From Membranipora membranacea (Eukaryota; Bryozoa; Gymnolaemata; Cheilostomatida; Membraniporidae): a stretch of 64,000 bases of DNA. The notes under the pieces are model-generated. The model was not told the origin of the DNA. It saw nothing but the letters and a program-made list of their open reading frames with translations, and ran no database searches. This document shows positions 45,327 to 60,300 of this stretch, piece after piece. Within the stretch, counting starts at the first letter, position 1. Every line of letters starts with the position of its first letter. Location: NCBI GenBank assembly GCA_914767715.1, contig OU612070.1, forward strand, positions 12,975,501 to 13,039,500, given 5' to 3'. A program made the position numbers and the translations under genes.

Positions 45327-48300
45327 ATGTTTGTTGCAGATTCGCTCTTTTCTCTTGAGTTTACTGTCAGTAAGCTGACAGTGACACCAGGTGTTATCTG
45401 CAGATTTCCAGCTGTAGCCTTCAGATTTCTGGATTTTCCAACTGTCTCTCTTCATTTACTTGATGAGACACAGCGTGATAGACTGAGATCTAAGTTGAAT
45501 ATTGATCCTGAATACAAGGTACAGGCTGTGTGAAAATCGTTAGGTTATAATTCTGTTCTTTTGGTCCTGCTAAACAGTCGATGGCATTTGAAATGTTTAA
45601 TCAAGATTATGATGTGCGCTGCCCATCCCATGATCAATCACTTTAGGTCACATGCTTGATTGCTAAAACTTATTCCAGAAAATGCCCTCATGCTTTAGTG
45701 TGTAGTCTAAGTGCTCAGAGGGCTGCAAATGTGTGCTTGTGGCATGACATTATATAACATTCATCATGAAATAAATGTTCATATAATGCCACACATACAC
45801 ACACTTACAGCTGTCTGAGCATGTGACTAGCTGTAGGATTGAGACATCATTGCTACAAGCCAGGTTTGTTTCAAATACCACCAACACCGCTGTACATAGC
45901 TCATTAGATATTTCTGTCGTACATCCTGAGTTATCCCTCGTGACATTTTTCCCATAGTGAAGCTTCACGCCAACGCACCATCGTTCGGTTCTCTGCCTTT
46001 GACAATGTTACCTCTTTTTAGATACCGGAACAGTTTAAGGAATACCAGGACAGATCTGGATACTTTGATTTCAATTCTGGAAAATCATGTCTCTACAAAA
46101 TACCACCAGATACTCTCAGGTTTGTATGGCTCTGAAAAATTTGTAAATTTGCTTAATTTTGAATCCCACATGTTCTCAAATGTCATCAATGTCAATTCCT
46201 CAATCATGACTATATTTCTTCCTGTAGTACATTGTGATGTTGCAGTTGGTGTTGTCATAAATCAGTTATTTTCATCTGTAATTTATGACAGGTCACTGCT
46301 AGCACAGGTACCATTGTATATAATAGTGGCGGATGGATTCACCCCTACCCCCACTTTGGTAGGCAGCGCCATCCTCCCCTTAGAGGAGTCAATGGATGAT
46401 GTATATGAGCAGTTACTGAAGGATGGTGTCAGTGTGCCTGCTAGCAGCGGAGTGAAGAGCTCTCTCACTGTATATAATCTCATGGGACATGCTATCGGTG
46501 GGTACTTCTAATCTAACCATCCTCGTAAAGCCTCAGCTGACAAACAGTGCTTGATTTTGATTGATTGGTGGGTATTTTTAATCTAAGTAGCCTTAGATTT
46601 GGCCTTATTAAAATTGCATCACCTTATCTAGTAACATGGTAAATAAGTTATCACAGGATTTTTTTGTGTGTATAGAATTGCTTATATCAGTCATTTCTAC
46701 CTCAATTCCCTACTGGATGAATAATTATTACCGAAAAGAAGCAATATCAGGTCTAAAGCAAAACAAAGGCGTCCAATATGTTCATGCCCACACTATTCTT
46801 CATTCCACAATTGAACTCTAAATTTGCCACAATTGATAAACCTTTTTTATCATAAAATATGTACTAATAAGAATGCCTACATATAGCTTGATTTTAATTG
46901 TTGCTTCTTATCATCCTCAGGCCAGGTGATAGTCGGGTGCAGAGTTACATCTTTAGGTATGGCTCTCTTGACACATTTACCTGATAGCTCGGTATCCTCA
47001 CTACATCAGTATAAACCAGGGATATACATGCCATCCCTCACAGTCCAACCTGATCAACCCGTGGAAACTAAAGCTAAATCAGGTGGGCAAGTAGCTGCTC
47101 CTGAAGAACAGATGAACATATCAAAAGCTTTACTTGATGTGGCTGATGAGAAAACTGTTCAGGTAGATATCAAGATCTCATTGATAGCTAAGCTTAGATG
47201 GTAGAACCCTGCTACTTATACCAACTACTGTGAAGGTCCCAGGTTACAAGCACTGATTATTTGCTACATGGCATCTATATAACTTTATGGTACCAGAGAG
47301 TTAGCATAAATTCCCTGATGATACAAAAAAATCACATTCAACATGATTAGGAGTTGTCTTGTCTCAAAAAAGTAGTATATAGTCTGAATGAGGCATCAAC
47401 TTCTTTGCAATATTGACAATAGATCTTCAAAAGTTGATAAAGTCCAAACAAATACAATGCACAAAAATGTTGATAAGCGCAGGCTGTTATTGACTGCTTT
47501 GGGATTGTTTTCTCATTTCATATAGAAAATATGCTACCAACCACATCCGTTAAAAGTCACAGTGAAGTTGTTTATTTTTGACATTTTGGCTTTTCAATCT
47601 TTTATACGTCTTTAGGGTATGAAATTTAAAGTGATCTGTATTGAGTTGATATGATGCTAGAAAGTATCTATGTTTAATCAATTGCTATATGATTTTCAGG
47701 ATTACCCTTTGACTTATATTGACAAACAGCCACAAAGGGACGTAAAGCAGACTCAGACAGCTCCAAAAGAGGCAAAGAAAAGGAAAGAACCAAAGCCTGG
47801 CCTACAACAACTTGAGCAAGATGATATTGGTGTGTGTTAATCTCCACATCTTTATCCCTTACTAACAGTAATTTGTCACAAATGAAGATTGGCAAACTAG
47901 AAAGAAATAATTTCAACTGCAATATTACTACTGCTACTATGTTGATGGTTGTCACAAACCATGTTTCACAGGTTCTGTCATTGTCACATTTATCTTCGGT
48001 GAGCTGACGTTCCCTGAAGTTATTTCTTTCTTATTTATTTCACTATTTTGGAATTGCCTCCTCTTTGAAATCAAATTTCAAGGGTACATAATTCTGTGAC
48101 ATAATGCCCTACATTGTACACTTCACATAATTAAATGACTCAATGATTGTTTTTGTGTAAGCTAAAGATTTATCAAATTCACCAATGTGGATAAAAGAAA
48201 ATCCGGGCACAAAGTTTCCAAATTGAATATCCATCATCAATTGTACCAGCACAGACTGGTTAATCATCTCATTATATGATATTCTATTTTTCAGTCGATG

Positions 48301-51300
48301 AGGGTATTGAGCTAGTAGTGCCTGATATATACTGTCCTCCACCATTATATTATAATAAGTTATCGAGACCTCAACCCGCTGTCCCCTTCCAGCCACCTGT
48401 GATAAGTAGCAGTTATTCAGAGGCTACTGAGTCAGACAGTAGAGAGGAAGAGATTAAACAAAAGAGAAAGAAGGAAGCTTGGACATCTGATGTGAGTACA
48501 GATGAGGTGACTCTCCCTTGTCTTTCAGCAATGTCAGCACTGCTTTAGTCTCAGTTCTCAGACGGCTGCTATGGCATAACATTATCAAACACTCCGTTTC
48601 AGTGTTTGATAATTGAGTGCTTGATAATGTTATGCCCAACTTGCGTTCCAGCCGTCTGAGCACTTCGACTATCACTGCTTATAGCTGCGATGTCCGTTAT
48701 TTTGCTTTTTCTCAGTACTGAATAGCATAAATATTCTTATGCTTGGCTATGTAGATATCCTGTAACATTGACGTCATCAGATATATTGTTGATAGTTCCC
48801 ATCTTTTCACTTTATGACTTGGACCAGCGTTTGCCCATACCACAAGAAGGTACAGTCATCGTCTTAAACTCACGCATTTTTTATACATGAATTATTTACC
48901 CGATGAAATAAACAAATCAAATCAAAAGTCTGCTTACCAGGCTATCTTTATGGTGCTTCAAGGGGTTTTGTTCCTGGATCATATTTTGATTTTTTTTCTA
49001 GTTTGGGAAACCTCTCCCTGATCACCTGGTTATCCCAGACAATCTCGTGCTGCCCCATACACCGCAAAAACAGACAGAGAAGAGATACAACGGCAGAGGT
49101 CCTACCACTGACATCACCAACCTTCTACATCAGGCTGTCAGTGGGAACACATCAGGGCTTCAACATGGTAAGCATAGACATGGATATATGAACTAGCAAA
49201 ACGCCGTATCTTCAAAATATGAAATTTTACAGGACATGCAACTAACAAACACACAAATAAATGCAAATGAGTTTGGTTCGCCCTATTATATGCGGTTAGG
49301 GCATGATAGACACAAAATAGTTTTTAGAGCAGATGCCAATGATAACAAATAATGCAGCAAAAGTGGAATTAGAAGTTAGTAACAGTTTTTGCCAGCTCAG
49401 GGCAGCTTAGGCGATGATATAGGGATGCCTACCCATTCATCGTAGTTGTCTGACTTAACAATGACATCAGCAGTAATCCTGGAAAGCTTACCCTAATAAG
49501 CCTAAACAGGTCAACTGCTTAATTCGGTGTTGATCAGTTCAACAACATGTAAAAAATATCATTGAGATAGCAATTTGACTGCAATATGGCCCTGATATCA
49601 TGAACTGTTGTAGTGCCACTTACAAATATGCTGAGTTGCACAAAATCTGCCATTTGTCCCATGAAAGTCTGCTCAACAGTACTAATGCAAACATGATATG
49701 GAGTCTGCCAATGTGCTGTTATGTTTATATCCCAGCACATATTATATCACAGAGCCCACTTAGACTTGCACTACTGATTGACACTGAAATTGGAGTCAAT
49801 GGATGTCTACGCAAACGTAATAGACAGTCAGTGTACAAGTACAATATTATTAAGTCTGTGGCTGTCTCCTTCCGAAGGTTAAGACTATATTTATGCGATG
49901 GTTAGCTAGTTAAGACGGAGGGTGACGACCTTTGAATCTCCTTGATGATGAGACCACTTCTAGTGCATCACCTGCTTTGACACACATAAAAAACCAAACT
50001 GCAGATAATATTATTACATATGGGCCCAGAGATCAGCTCAGGTGGTCAGCGCCTTGGATTATTTATCCATACAAAAAAAACTCACAACTATTAATAGTCT
50101 TGAGACCATGTGATACCGTGTGAGAAATCTAGATGTTGCTTATTTTTTTGTCTCCGGTATCAGTATAGGTGTATGGACATGTACTAATGTGGCACAGGAG
50201 CATTAGAGGTCGGATGCCCTTCCTGTCACCACCGTGATCTGCCGGGAATCAAACACGGTACATCTCGATTGCAAGACCTATGCCCTATCTATTGCACCAC
50301 GGCCACTCTCTTTATTTATCCGTACATAACAACTGATTATGATTTATTTTCTCAGATGGCTATCCTGTGTTGACGGCCCTGATGACAGAGATACTTCAGA
50401 TTGGGGCTGCTGGTACGCCTGGCGGTTCCTCTGGAGTTATCCCTCCTGATGTGGCTCCACCTAAGTCATCATCTACACCTCTTAAACAGGCAGCTCAGAA
50501 ATCTGCTCCCTCATCTCCAGGCAGGAGGCTGCGAGAGGTGAGAGAATAATTCACACTCTTAACTGTTATATTAGTCTAAGTGCTCAGACAGATGCGATGC
50601 ACGTAAGTGGCATTAAATTATCAAACAATCAATTTCAAAGGAGTGCTTGATAATGTAATGCCGCTAGCTCGCATTGCAACCATCTGAGCACTTAGACTAC
50701 TGTCATATCTACATGACAGTATGAAAATAAATAAGAAATTAAATATTTCCTGCCCCATTGAGATAGACCAAGTTTCTTTATGTATTCACTTTTTGTTGAA
50801 GACTTAGATGAATTATTAGTATGCGAAAGTTTGAATGCAATGTAAATTTTCTCCTCAGGCGACGAATGATATTCAAACTTGTTATCACTTGGGAAAGGTT
50901 CTCTTGGCCTAACATTATCGATAAAAACCGATAGTTTGTGCACCATTTGGTCCAAGCAGTCAGAAATAAGTCTACAACCCTATAACTTTATAAATAAACC
51001 GACGGTTCAGATAACAACGTAGATGATTCTTATTATGATTGTGCTCTATCTCGTATCCCAGACTTCTCCTCTATCATCTAAAGCCCGCTCTGCAGCAGCA
51101 TCTCCTGACTCTGTGAGACCGTACTCAACATCTCCTGTACTATCTAAACCTCCAGCTCGGCGGGGATCTAAACAACACAGTAAGAAAGGTAGATATTGTG
51201 CTGCCTTGAGGAGGACAACTCTTATTTTATTGCTCTCATCTATTATCACAGCTCACCAACAAAGTTAGGTAATGCCTTGAGATGGTCTTCATCAAGGGGA

Positions 51301-54300
51301 CAACTCATATTCGTTTGTCTTATTTCTTATAGACAAGATTAATAAAATATAAATAATGTTATTAAGATATTTCGACATCTATAATAGACTTTCCATGTAT
51401 GTTGAAATCTCACTCTAATCAGCTGATTTGTTAGGAATGTCAACAAAACATATCATTCTTTCACATAAGTCACTATGGGGTCAGAAGTAAGGATGTTTCA
51501 ATTAGAAGATGACTAGCGGACATGAATCACTCGGATTTCCCAAGCTTCCCATTAATTTCATTTTTCAATTTCTTATTGACACAAGTTAAAAATAAACAGC
51601 CCAAGACATACCGGGTGCTTCCGCTGGATATTTCATATGAATCAGTTTGATTTTTCCAATTAAAAATCCTTGTCCTCCTCTGACAGTCACCAGACTCAAT
51701 CATAATATTGAACTTTGCTGAGAATGATCTCATATTTCCCAGGTCCTCTGGTGTTTGGCTACACAAACACACAGAAATTAAGGCTATCAAAGACCAACCC
51801 TGATTTACTGAGGCGGATTGAGGAATCTGAATATGAGGCTAGGCTAAAAAAAGGTTTGTGTAGAAAGGTGGAAGTAACATGACATTAATGTCATATCATT
51901 ACATGTAAACATGTTGTGTATTTTTCAGTTCAATGTCATCATGATTGGTGTTTTGGTGTTAAATTTCCAATACATTTGATGGACTGTGGGTAGAACCTAA
52001 CCTATGTTATCAATTTAAGGATGACATAAAATCACAATAGCTTGACAATCACTGACTTGCATATTTGGTATTTTTCATTCCTACACATGCTTGTTTGTAA
52101 ATAATCTCACGCAGACCTCGGTTGTTTTTTTCATACCAAACAAAGATATCTTATCCCTGGTGTATTTACACTCCACTTCCGGCTGATCAATTTTGATGTC
52201 CATGTTAAAAGATGGCAGCAATCCATTCTCATGACTACACTTGATGGATAAAAGCAAGCATTCAGCATCTTGGTTTAAGTTTAATGTCTTGTAAGCAGTT
52301 CAAAGTGGCAAGCCATTGGGAAAGGTAAATTTCATTTGACATGATAAAGGTTACCAATCACAGTTTTTACAAGGCCTTTTGTTTTTGGAAGGGAATATAA
52401 AACATTACTGGAATTTTGTCACTTAATATTTAAATAACTGTCAGCACCTGACTGCTTGCAGTCCCAGTTTTCTCTTTTAATGCTGTGAATGCTGTGAAAG
52501 TTATGACTTTTGTTGACCTACCAGTCCAAAGCACGTCGACAGCATTTACAAGCAGTGCACCTCACTACCTACTCCTACAAAGTGACTTACTACAAAGTCA
52601 CCCAGCTCTCAACGTTTTGATGTTTTGTATAATTTTTAGAGAGAGCTCGGTTGGAGTTAATTCAGCTTCAAGGAGGGGATTTCTCAGACAAGGGAATCCC
52701 GCATTCTCACCAATCCTATCAACAACAACGCGCTGCCGCATCGCTGAAACTCAAACTGCCTAAAGGTATTATTCGCTTTAAGAAACTTAGGTTACATGTG
52801 TCAATGAGTCAGAGATGCTTCAAGTCTCAGAGTCGATCTGCAAACAGATGGGTTTCCATTCCAACTTTCTGTGGAAATTGAAGATTCAGTCCTGGTTTCC
52901 CTCCGACAGAATGGGTTAGGCCTTATGTAATAACCATAAACTTAAAAATACTTATATCTTCATGGTAATAACAGCGTGAGCGTGATCTTGCGATGATTGA
53001 TTGATTGATTGTATTCTATCACTAACATAAAATAATATGTTGGGATGCACACCAACATTTTGATATGCTGTGCAGGGGCTTATTGTTTATGATCGTCACA
53101 CTTGTATTTGTGATTGGATTAGTTTCTGTGAGAATGGCATGGATTGTTTCCATTAAAGTGAACCAAAATGTTAACTAATTCTTCCCACGCTAGTGTAATT
53201 GGAAGACTTACAATCTATACAGAGCAGCTAGATAAGCAGGGGTAAGCCAAAGCGTTTTACCCACCCCCTTGGCTGAGCAGATTTGGGATGAGAGTAGTGG
53301 CATGGATTGCTTCCATCAAAATTGGCCAAAATATTAACTTATTCTTCCCACGCCAGAAGCCTTACTAAGCAGAGTTAAACCAAAGCTTCTACCCACCCTC
53401 TTAGACAATCCTGACTAAATACCGAAGAGTACAGGATTATCTTATAATTACTCCTAAAGTATTTACATAGAGAATGGCTTTTTATGAAGTGTCATAGTAC
53501 TGATTAGTAGATAGGCCTAATCTGTGAGAGTAGTAATTAGGGTTAATTTAATCTGGTCTGATTTCTTGTTTATCCATCTGAATTTGTTAGGTTTTACACT
53601 CTTTAATCTACTTGAGTTGGTCTGACACTGACACAGACCCAGGTGCAAATGACAGAACTAAACTCTGGAAATTTTCTTTGGTTTTTGGTATCATTCTGGA
53701 GTTCTCAGTTTAGAAAACTGCTATCAGGTTCATTAACAACATATGGCCGAGTTTCAACTCATTTTCACTCAAAGACGAGATGTTAAGGTACTAAAAAGGT
53801 ACTTTTTTACTGATAGTATATACAAAATAGTACCCCTTTAATACCTTCCAATCTCAACTTTGAATGAAAATCAGTTGAAACTAAACCTTGTAGCAGTTTT
53901 CTAAGTTAGACTGAGATCTCTAGAATGATACCAACAACCTGATTCCTTCACAATCAATTTAAAAGCTGTAATTTAATAACATTACAGAGTATAACAGATT
54001 GTTGGCTTTGCTAACAAATTCTTTCTCGGTAGAGTTGAAAGAAAGTTATGAAAGAGTTTGTTATGGTATAACATGGTTGATAATTGCCATTTGCCATGTT
54101 ACGTTGGCTATATCAATGACATATGATATGTCAACCTTGATGATGGCCACGCCTCACAATTTGTGTGGTAATTCACCAGGGCTGCAATGGTAGAGTTGTA
54201 ATCATCTACTATGGTGATTTAATGGAATCTAAAGAGAGCACGTTTTATAGTATGATATAATTTTCTGGATGGGCTCCAAGAAAACTGAAGGCTTTCAAAA

Positions 54301-57300
54301 ATATTTGCCCTGATGTAATTTCCTTGGTTGTATAATTCTTATGAAATGAAGGACATTAGCTGCAAAGATATTTCCTTGTTTTCACTCTACGTTGCACCAT
54401 CGAATAGCTTCCAAAAATCACTTGAGATTCAAGAAGGGCCAGGAGCACACTGACATAGAGACTAAGGTACATTATTATCATGGGCATCTCTCATCGTTAG
54501 TATATGTACCTAACACGTACCCGCCCCGAATTGCTATAATTGAACTCGGGTCGTCACACAAAATTCCTTGTGATGGTGCTCATGCTAAGTGAATTAGTTC
54601 ACTCTCTATCGATCAGAGATATACATGCAATATTATATCACATGATCAGTGTGGGCCAGGAGAGGAAAGTGGAATGACACAGTTGTCAGTTTCCCAATCA
54701 AGACACAATCCCCTACCCTCAGTCATGAGTTCTATGTACTCAATGGCGCAATCGATAAGCGCGCTTGCTGTTTCACTCACTGCCAGGCGATTTGTGCCGC
54801 AGAAGTTGTGGGTTGGAGTCCCACTGGGGAAGCTTTCAATGTTGATTGTTCCTGCCCCCAGCACCCTCGGGTGTATACCTCTCCCAAGATTAAAATCAAA
54901 TTGAGTCAGTTTGGCGAACTTGCCCATGTCGCCAAAGGTGTCAATATAACGAATTGCCGCATTGTTTCCAACCTCACCATCTGTTTATGATCATGACTTC
55001 ATATTGGTGCAGGTGTACATAATTCCGTTAATAGGAGGTTAAAGCTGGATTACCAGATTAACAATTGCTGTAAATGAACTGATTATTGGAAATTAAATAT
55101 CTTTAATCCCATTATCACTTTTCATAATGGTTTTAAGCCGGGCTGATATGTTGTGATATCCTCCCCAGAGCAAGAACATGGTTACCATATAGCTTGGCTT
55201 GCTGAAGCAAAAGGAAATTGACACTCATAATTCAGGTCTAGAATAATATTCTTCAAAACATTCTGTTTGCTCATAAGAAATTTAAAATGAGGAATTAAAA
55301 CTTACTTTTGTCCTACTAAGTCCCTTCCACCTACAGAGTCCCTTCTATCCCAAGTCACCACAACCCCTTTAGTCCCCCTACCCCTACAGCCTACCCCTAC
55401 AGCCTACCCCTACAGCCTACCCCTACAGCCTACCCCTACAGCCTACCCCTACAGCCTACCCCTACAGCCTACCCCTACAGCCTACCCCTACAGCCTACCC
55501 CTACAGCCTACCCCTACAGCCTACCCCTACAGCCTACCCCTACAGCCTACCCCTACAGCCTACCCCTACAGCCTACCCCTACAGCCTACCCCTTATGTTC
55601 TTCTTCTACACCCGTACCCATTCTATCCCATGTTATTGAAAAGGACATATATCCACTGATTAATACTCTAATATTTGCGTTTAAGGTCTAAATGAGGAGT
55701 TATGAAGTTATGGAAAAGGTTGCTCCTGAACCGGGTGAAATAAATTCAATTCACTTTAAAAGGACCACCACTTTCACCAACAATGATCCAATTCCCGCAC
55801 TGTCATACTCAGCATATTTTTAGCAGTGCTGTCGCTGCTGGTATTATTTTCCACAAGATTGGAGTTAAGAAGAATATATATTCATATAAGGGAATAGAAA
55901 CCACATGGAGCGACTAAATGTGAACTAAGACGAAAAAAACCTTTGCAGGATTTTTCTAACCTTCTGAGAAAGGGTGGTTAGCCTCTGCTAAGCCTTAATT
56001 AAGGCTTTGGTACAACTTACGCCCTACGATGTTTTTATCGATCACAAGCTCAACAAATCAGTACCTTTTCTCATACAACTGGGGTCAACTTTTTGAATGC
56101 ATTATCAGCAAAGACATCTACAAATATGTTGTTGGGTATTTCGGTAACATTGCCCCTATTATGAGAGTGTTATTTGTTGCACACCTTTCATGTGGAGTTT
56201 AACCCTCGAGGTTTAGATCTAATGATAATACACTCTTCTCACCCCTTTAGTATGATGTAATTATCGGCCCAGCCCAGTATTTTCTCCTGAGGGTGACTTC
56301 TATGGGTATAGTTAGGTTACGGTAAAAGTGAAAACTATTTTACCGAAGGGTATGGGAACTTCGGTACTTAAAAAGATTTCTGTAATGATTTGATATATGT
56401 GGTTAGAAACCTAAGAAAATCTGAAGTTTCTAAAAATAGCTTTGAAAAAAATATTATGGCTTCTATGACCTGATAATGGCTTTAAATTCATGATTCATGT
56501 TGTTTATGCCCTGAGATATAGGCCAAGTTGTTCAGAAGCTTGTCTCATGATTAATACTGTTATCAGTAAGATTTCCTGTCGACCAAATGAAATTGCAGCT
56601 CAAGATGTATAGAGCGTTCAAACCTTGAATTTCTAATAACATCAACATGTCCAAACTCTGTTAGATATCGACAAAAAGGAAAAATTGTGGATGGATAATT
56701 AAAAATGGGCGCATGATGATGATAATTTAAAGACTGCCCAAAGACAAATGCATGTTGTAGTCAGGCAGCTACTTATGATAAAGTTATGCCAGAATTGCTT
56801 TAAAAAAAATATTCGATGCTCTACTTGACATGACATGAATTATTAATGGTGGAAAGAGTGTCTCCAATAAGTAACTGCCTGACTATAACATGCATTGGTT
56901 TTTGGGTAGTCTTTAAGGATTGTTTTATTGTTTACAGGTAGAAGGAGAGATGCTCCCCGATCATACAGATCCTTCACCAGTCAGCAGCCCCTGGATATAT
57001 CTACGGAGATGGGCAGATTAGCTACTGAGCTGGCCGAAGTCAAACGTGATCTCGCTGAACAGAGGACACAATACAACACTCCTCGGTATATATAATTTAC
57101 TGAGCCGGTCTTGTTTGAGCAGTCATCCTACATGTCAAGTAGCTCTCCCGAAGCCTTAGATTTATTGAAATTTGATTTAACTGCTTAAGAAGCAGAAATC
57201 AGTAAACAAGGTATCATTTTGGTAACGTTTTATCAAGGATGGTACCAAAATGATACCTTCATTGCCAACCCATAGTGTTATCCTCTTTAATTTGCCTCTC

Positions 57301-60300
57301 AGGAACTGAGACAAATAAGCCCTGTCTTAAACTTGGCCATCCCGCGCAAGGTCACTCAAGGCTCTTTTTTTATGGCATGCAACAAAAAGAATTTTGTTTT
57401 GTATGCCAAAAACGGTGTCTATATATTTCGTAGACCTTAATTTCTGGGTAACATGTCCCGTGTTGTCAAAGTTATTTGATGTGACACACACAGATTAGGA
57501 GTAAAAATATGTATTTAGGCTGAGTAGAGCGGAAAATCAAAATCCCAAAGGCACAGACCAAGTAAAAATTTCACGTAAATTGTCGCATTTATTCAGCATT
57601 TTTGATCGGATTACCATCTTTTACATACCAAAAAATAACACTTAAGTATTGTATCCGATATTCTATCCTAAAAGATTGCTTCAGGGTGCCAAACAACAGG
57701 AAAGAAATCTTTTTGTTGGATCAGTCATCATTGGTAATAATGAGGATCGCTAGCCTTGTCACACGCCTACTTTTTTTGTTATGTGGGGTGGGGGGGGGAT
57801 GGGGGTGGTACCACCCAAAACAAAAAATTAGATGCATGACCAGGCTAGGCGATCACCTCAGGGGTTTATTATATCTTCCTATGTAATTCACAACTTGTAA
57901 TGACAGAGGGTGTTTAGCGAGTAGCTATGACTGTAACACCTTCTTGTTTAGGAATGTTATCTCAGTACCCATTTTTAGGGCAATTTCATCAATCATACTG
58001 TGAACAACTTTTCACAGGAAGAAGTTTGCCGCCAACCACTTTCCTTCACATGCTTTATTGCAGTTTTGAAATGCTATCAATGGTGTTCTTATATGACTAG
58101 GTGACAGTACGGAATGTTAAAAATAAACAAAAAGAATAATTAACTGCATGTTAAAATTGGATGAGGATTTGGCATGTTTTTGAGTGTGGGCTTTATGTGG
58201 TCTGGAGGGTGAGATGTATTGCTGAGTTGCTGTAAAATTTTGTGCACACGATCCATATAAAAATTTAGTATCGTACGATTTTGATGTGCATTTGTGGCCC
58301 TTTCTCATAATGCAATCATAAAACTCGGCATTTTTTTAATAATAATAATAATTTTTAAACACAAGCAGATTTCCTCTTCACATGTAAGCATAAATTTCCT
58401 CAGCACAACCAGTTGGTAGTTTTATGATCGTCAAAAAAGTAGAATCTGTAAATCTTTAATAGAAGCCTAGGTTTATTCAAATCCAAATGTGTCTATGATT
58501 TCTTTTACTCACACATGTCTCTACAGTATGATTTTGTGTGATATTTCAGGTTTGACCCGAGCGCCGGAGATGTACCCGCAGGACGTATGGTTGATCTGGG
58601 TGTGACGAGAATTATAACTCCATCTGGTGGGAGAGTTGTCTCCCCTAAGCCATCACAGACCACTCCCCGCAGGTCAATGAGCGCTATGAGTGGGAGAAAC
58701 TCACGCGATGGTAATACTTGTTATATACAGTGTGCTCAACTTCATTCATACCTCCTGGGATCACCAAATTGAGTCCAAATTTAGTAAAGTCTGTAGGCTG
58801 AAATGTAATGTCTGAATTAACATGAGTTCTGAACGATAAAATTGGCATCAAGAGGAATACACTATCTAATTTTACAATCAAAATTTTATCCACTGATTTG
58901 CCTCACAATTCAAATTAAAAAGCTATCATCGACCACACCAATATTCCTGCTGTTGATTTTAGTTTCACTCTAATCAGTCAGTTTGATTTTGGTTTAAAAA
59001 TGCACAAGTAAAAGCAGCATTGAAAGTGTGTCTATAGTGTGAGACAACTCCTTAGGTGATATGCTGTGTTCATGTTCACCTTCATATAGCGAAAAACCAT
59101 TTATTAATCGTTTGTGAGAGCACCCCATGCAAAATACACCAAGCCTTTCACAAAATCCGCTACACATTTCATGTACCAGAAATCACACCCAATCAATGCC
59201 CTGGCAGTAACCTTGCCTAACGGGAAGCATGCTAAGGCTATCGTAAAGCTTTATAGAGGCCTTAGTTGTGTAAGGTGGAGATTTGTAGCACTCTTATGAC
59301 GGATAATGTGCCACTTGCAAGCAGGAAAGAGGCTGTCATAAGAACCGAACTAAGCTTTCCATAGTCAGTTAAAAGAAACATGCCGGAGGATCTTCAATAG
59401 AATAGCTACTGACTTCCTTCCCTCCTCTTACCCTGCTAAGATAAAAGATGACTCATCATTCAAAATAACAATTATAATAATACCACACCATCAATTAAAT
59501 AATAATAATTGTAATAACAAATAAATAGTTAAATTTCCAAAAATAGATTTGGAAGGCGTCAAGCTGTTTGAGACAGAATTAGGAACCCACAAAAAGCTTA
59601 TGATCACATGTTGTTGCTGAATGTTGTGATATTCCTGTATATATTTAACTCTACAAATTTTGTAATGTCAATATTTGTTTGAACCAAAACAGCGGAAGTC
59701 TAACCTTGCTCTAAATCATTTCTAGAGCTGCCAACTTGTTTTTGAAATAAGTTGAAACTTTTTGACACCACCGGCTAAACAGCATTCTGTCTGGATATGT
59801 GGGTTAATTGTGTAATACATATTAAATAAGGGGTTCGGCCATGATAAAGTCGAGTTTCAGACTCTCTAATACACAGCTCAGCGTTTCCTGTAATTGATTG
59901 TTGGGGTAACCCCAGGCCCTCAGCATCATCTACTCTCCAAACAAAATCCTCTAAGTACAGTTACGTAACTTCAGTGGATCTGAAAGGGTCTGAAATCTTT
60001 GATTGACTCAAATAAAGTACTTGGAAAGATCCACTTCTGGTATAATAGAAATATTCACTTCCTCCTTGTTGTTTAAAGCGATATCCGTAAAGTAAAGTGG
60101 CCTCTTATCCGATGTTAATGGCTAATGATGGGCAGCACAACTCCCCCCCCTTCCCAGACGTTAAAAGCCTTACACCCAAACTATCTTTGTAATCCTTACA
60201 TGGTGAAGCTGAGCATTTAGGAGCCAGATTCCGTGGATAATCCAAATACTTACTCTGGAAAAATTAAGTGGACTACTTTTCCTTGTCTAATTATTCAGGG

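Noticed and set aside
54674-54990. Overlapping plus- and minus-strand ORFs of 76-113 codons
   Set aside because: They overlap the SINE S1 copy and neighbouring repeat S3, show no domain and share the same bases on both strands.
55379-55592. Internal telomere-like array
   Set aside because: The unit is 13 bp CCTACCCCTACAG, not a TTAGGG-type hexamer.
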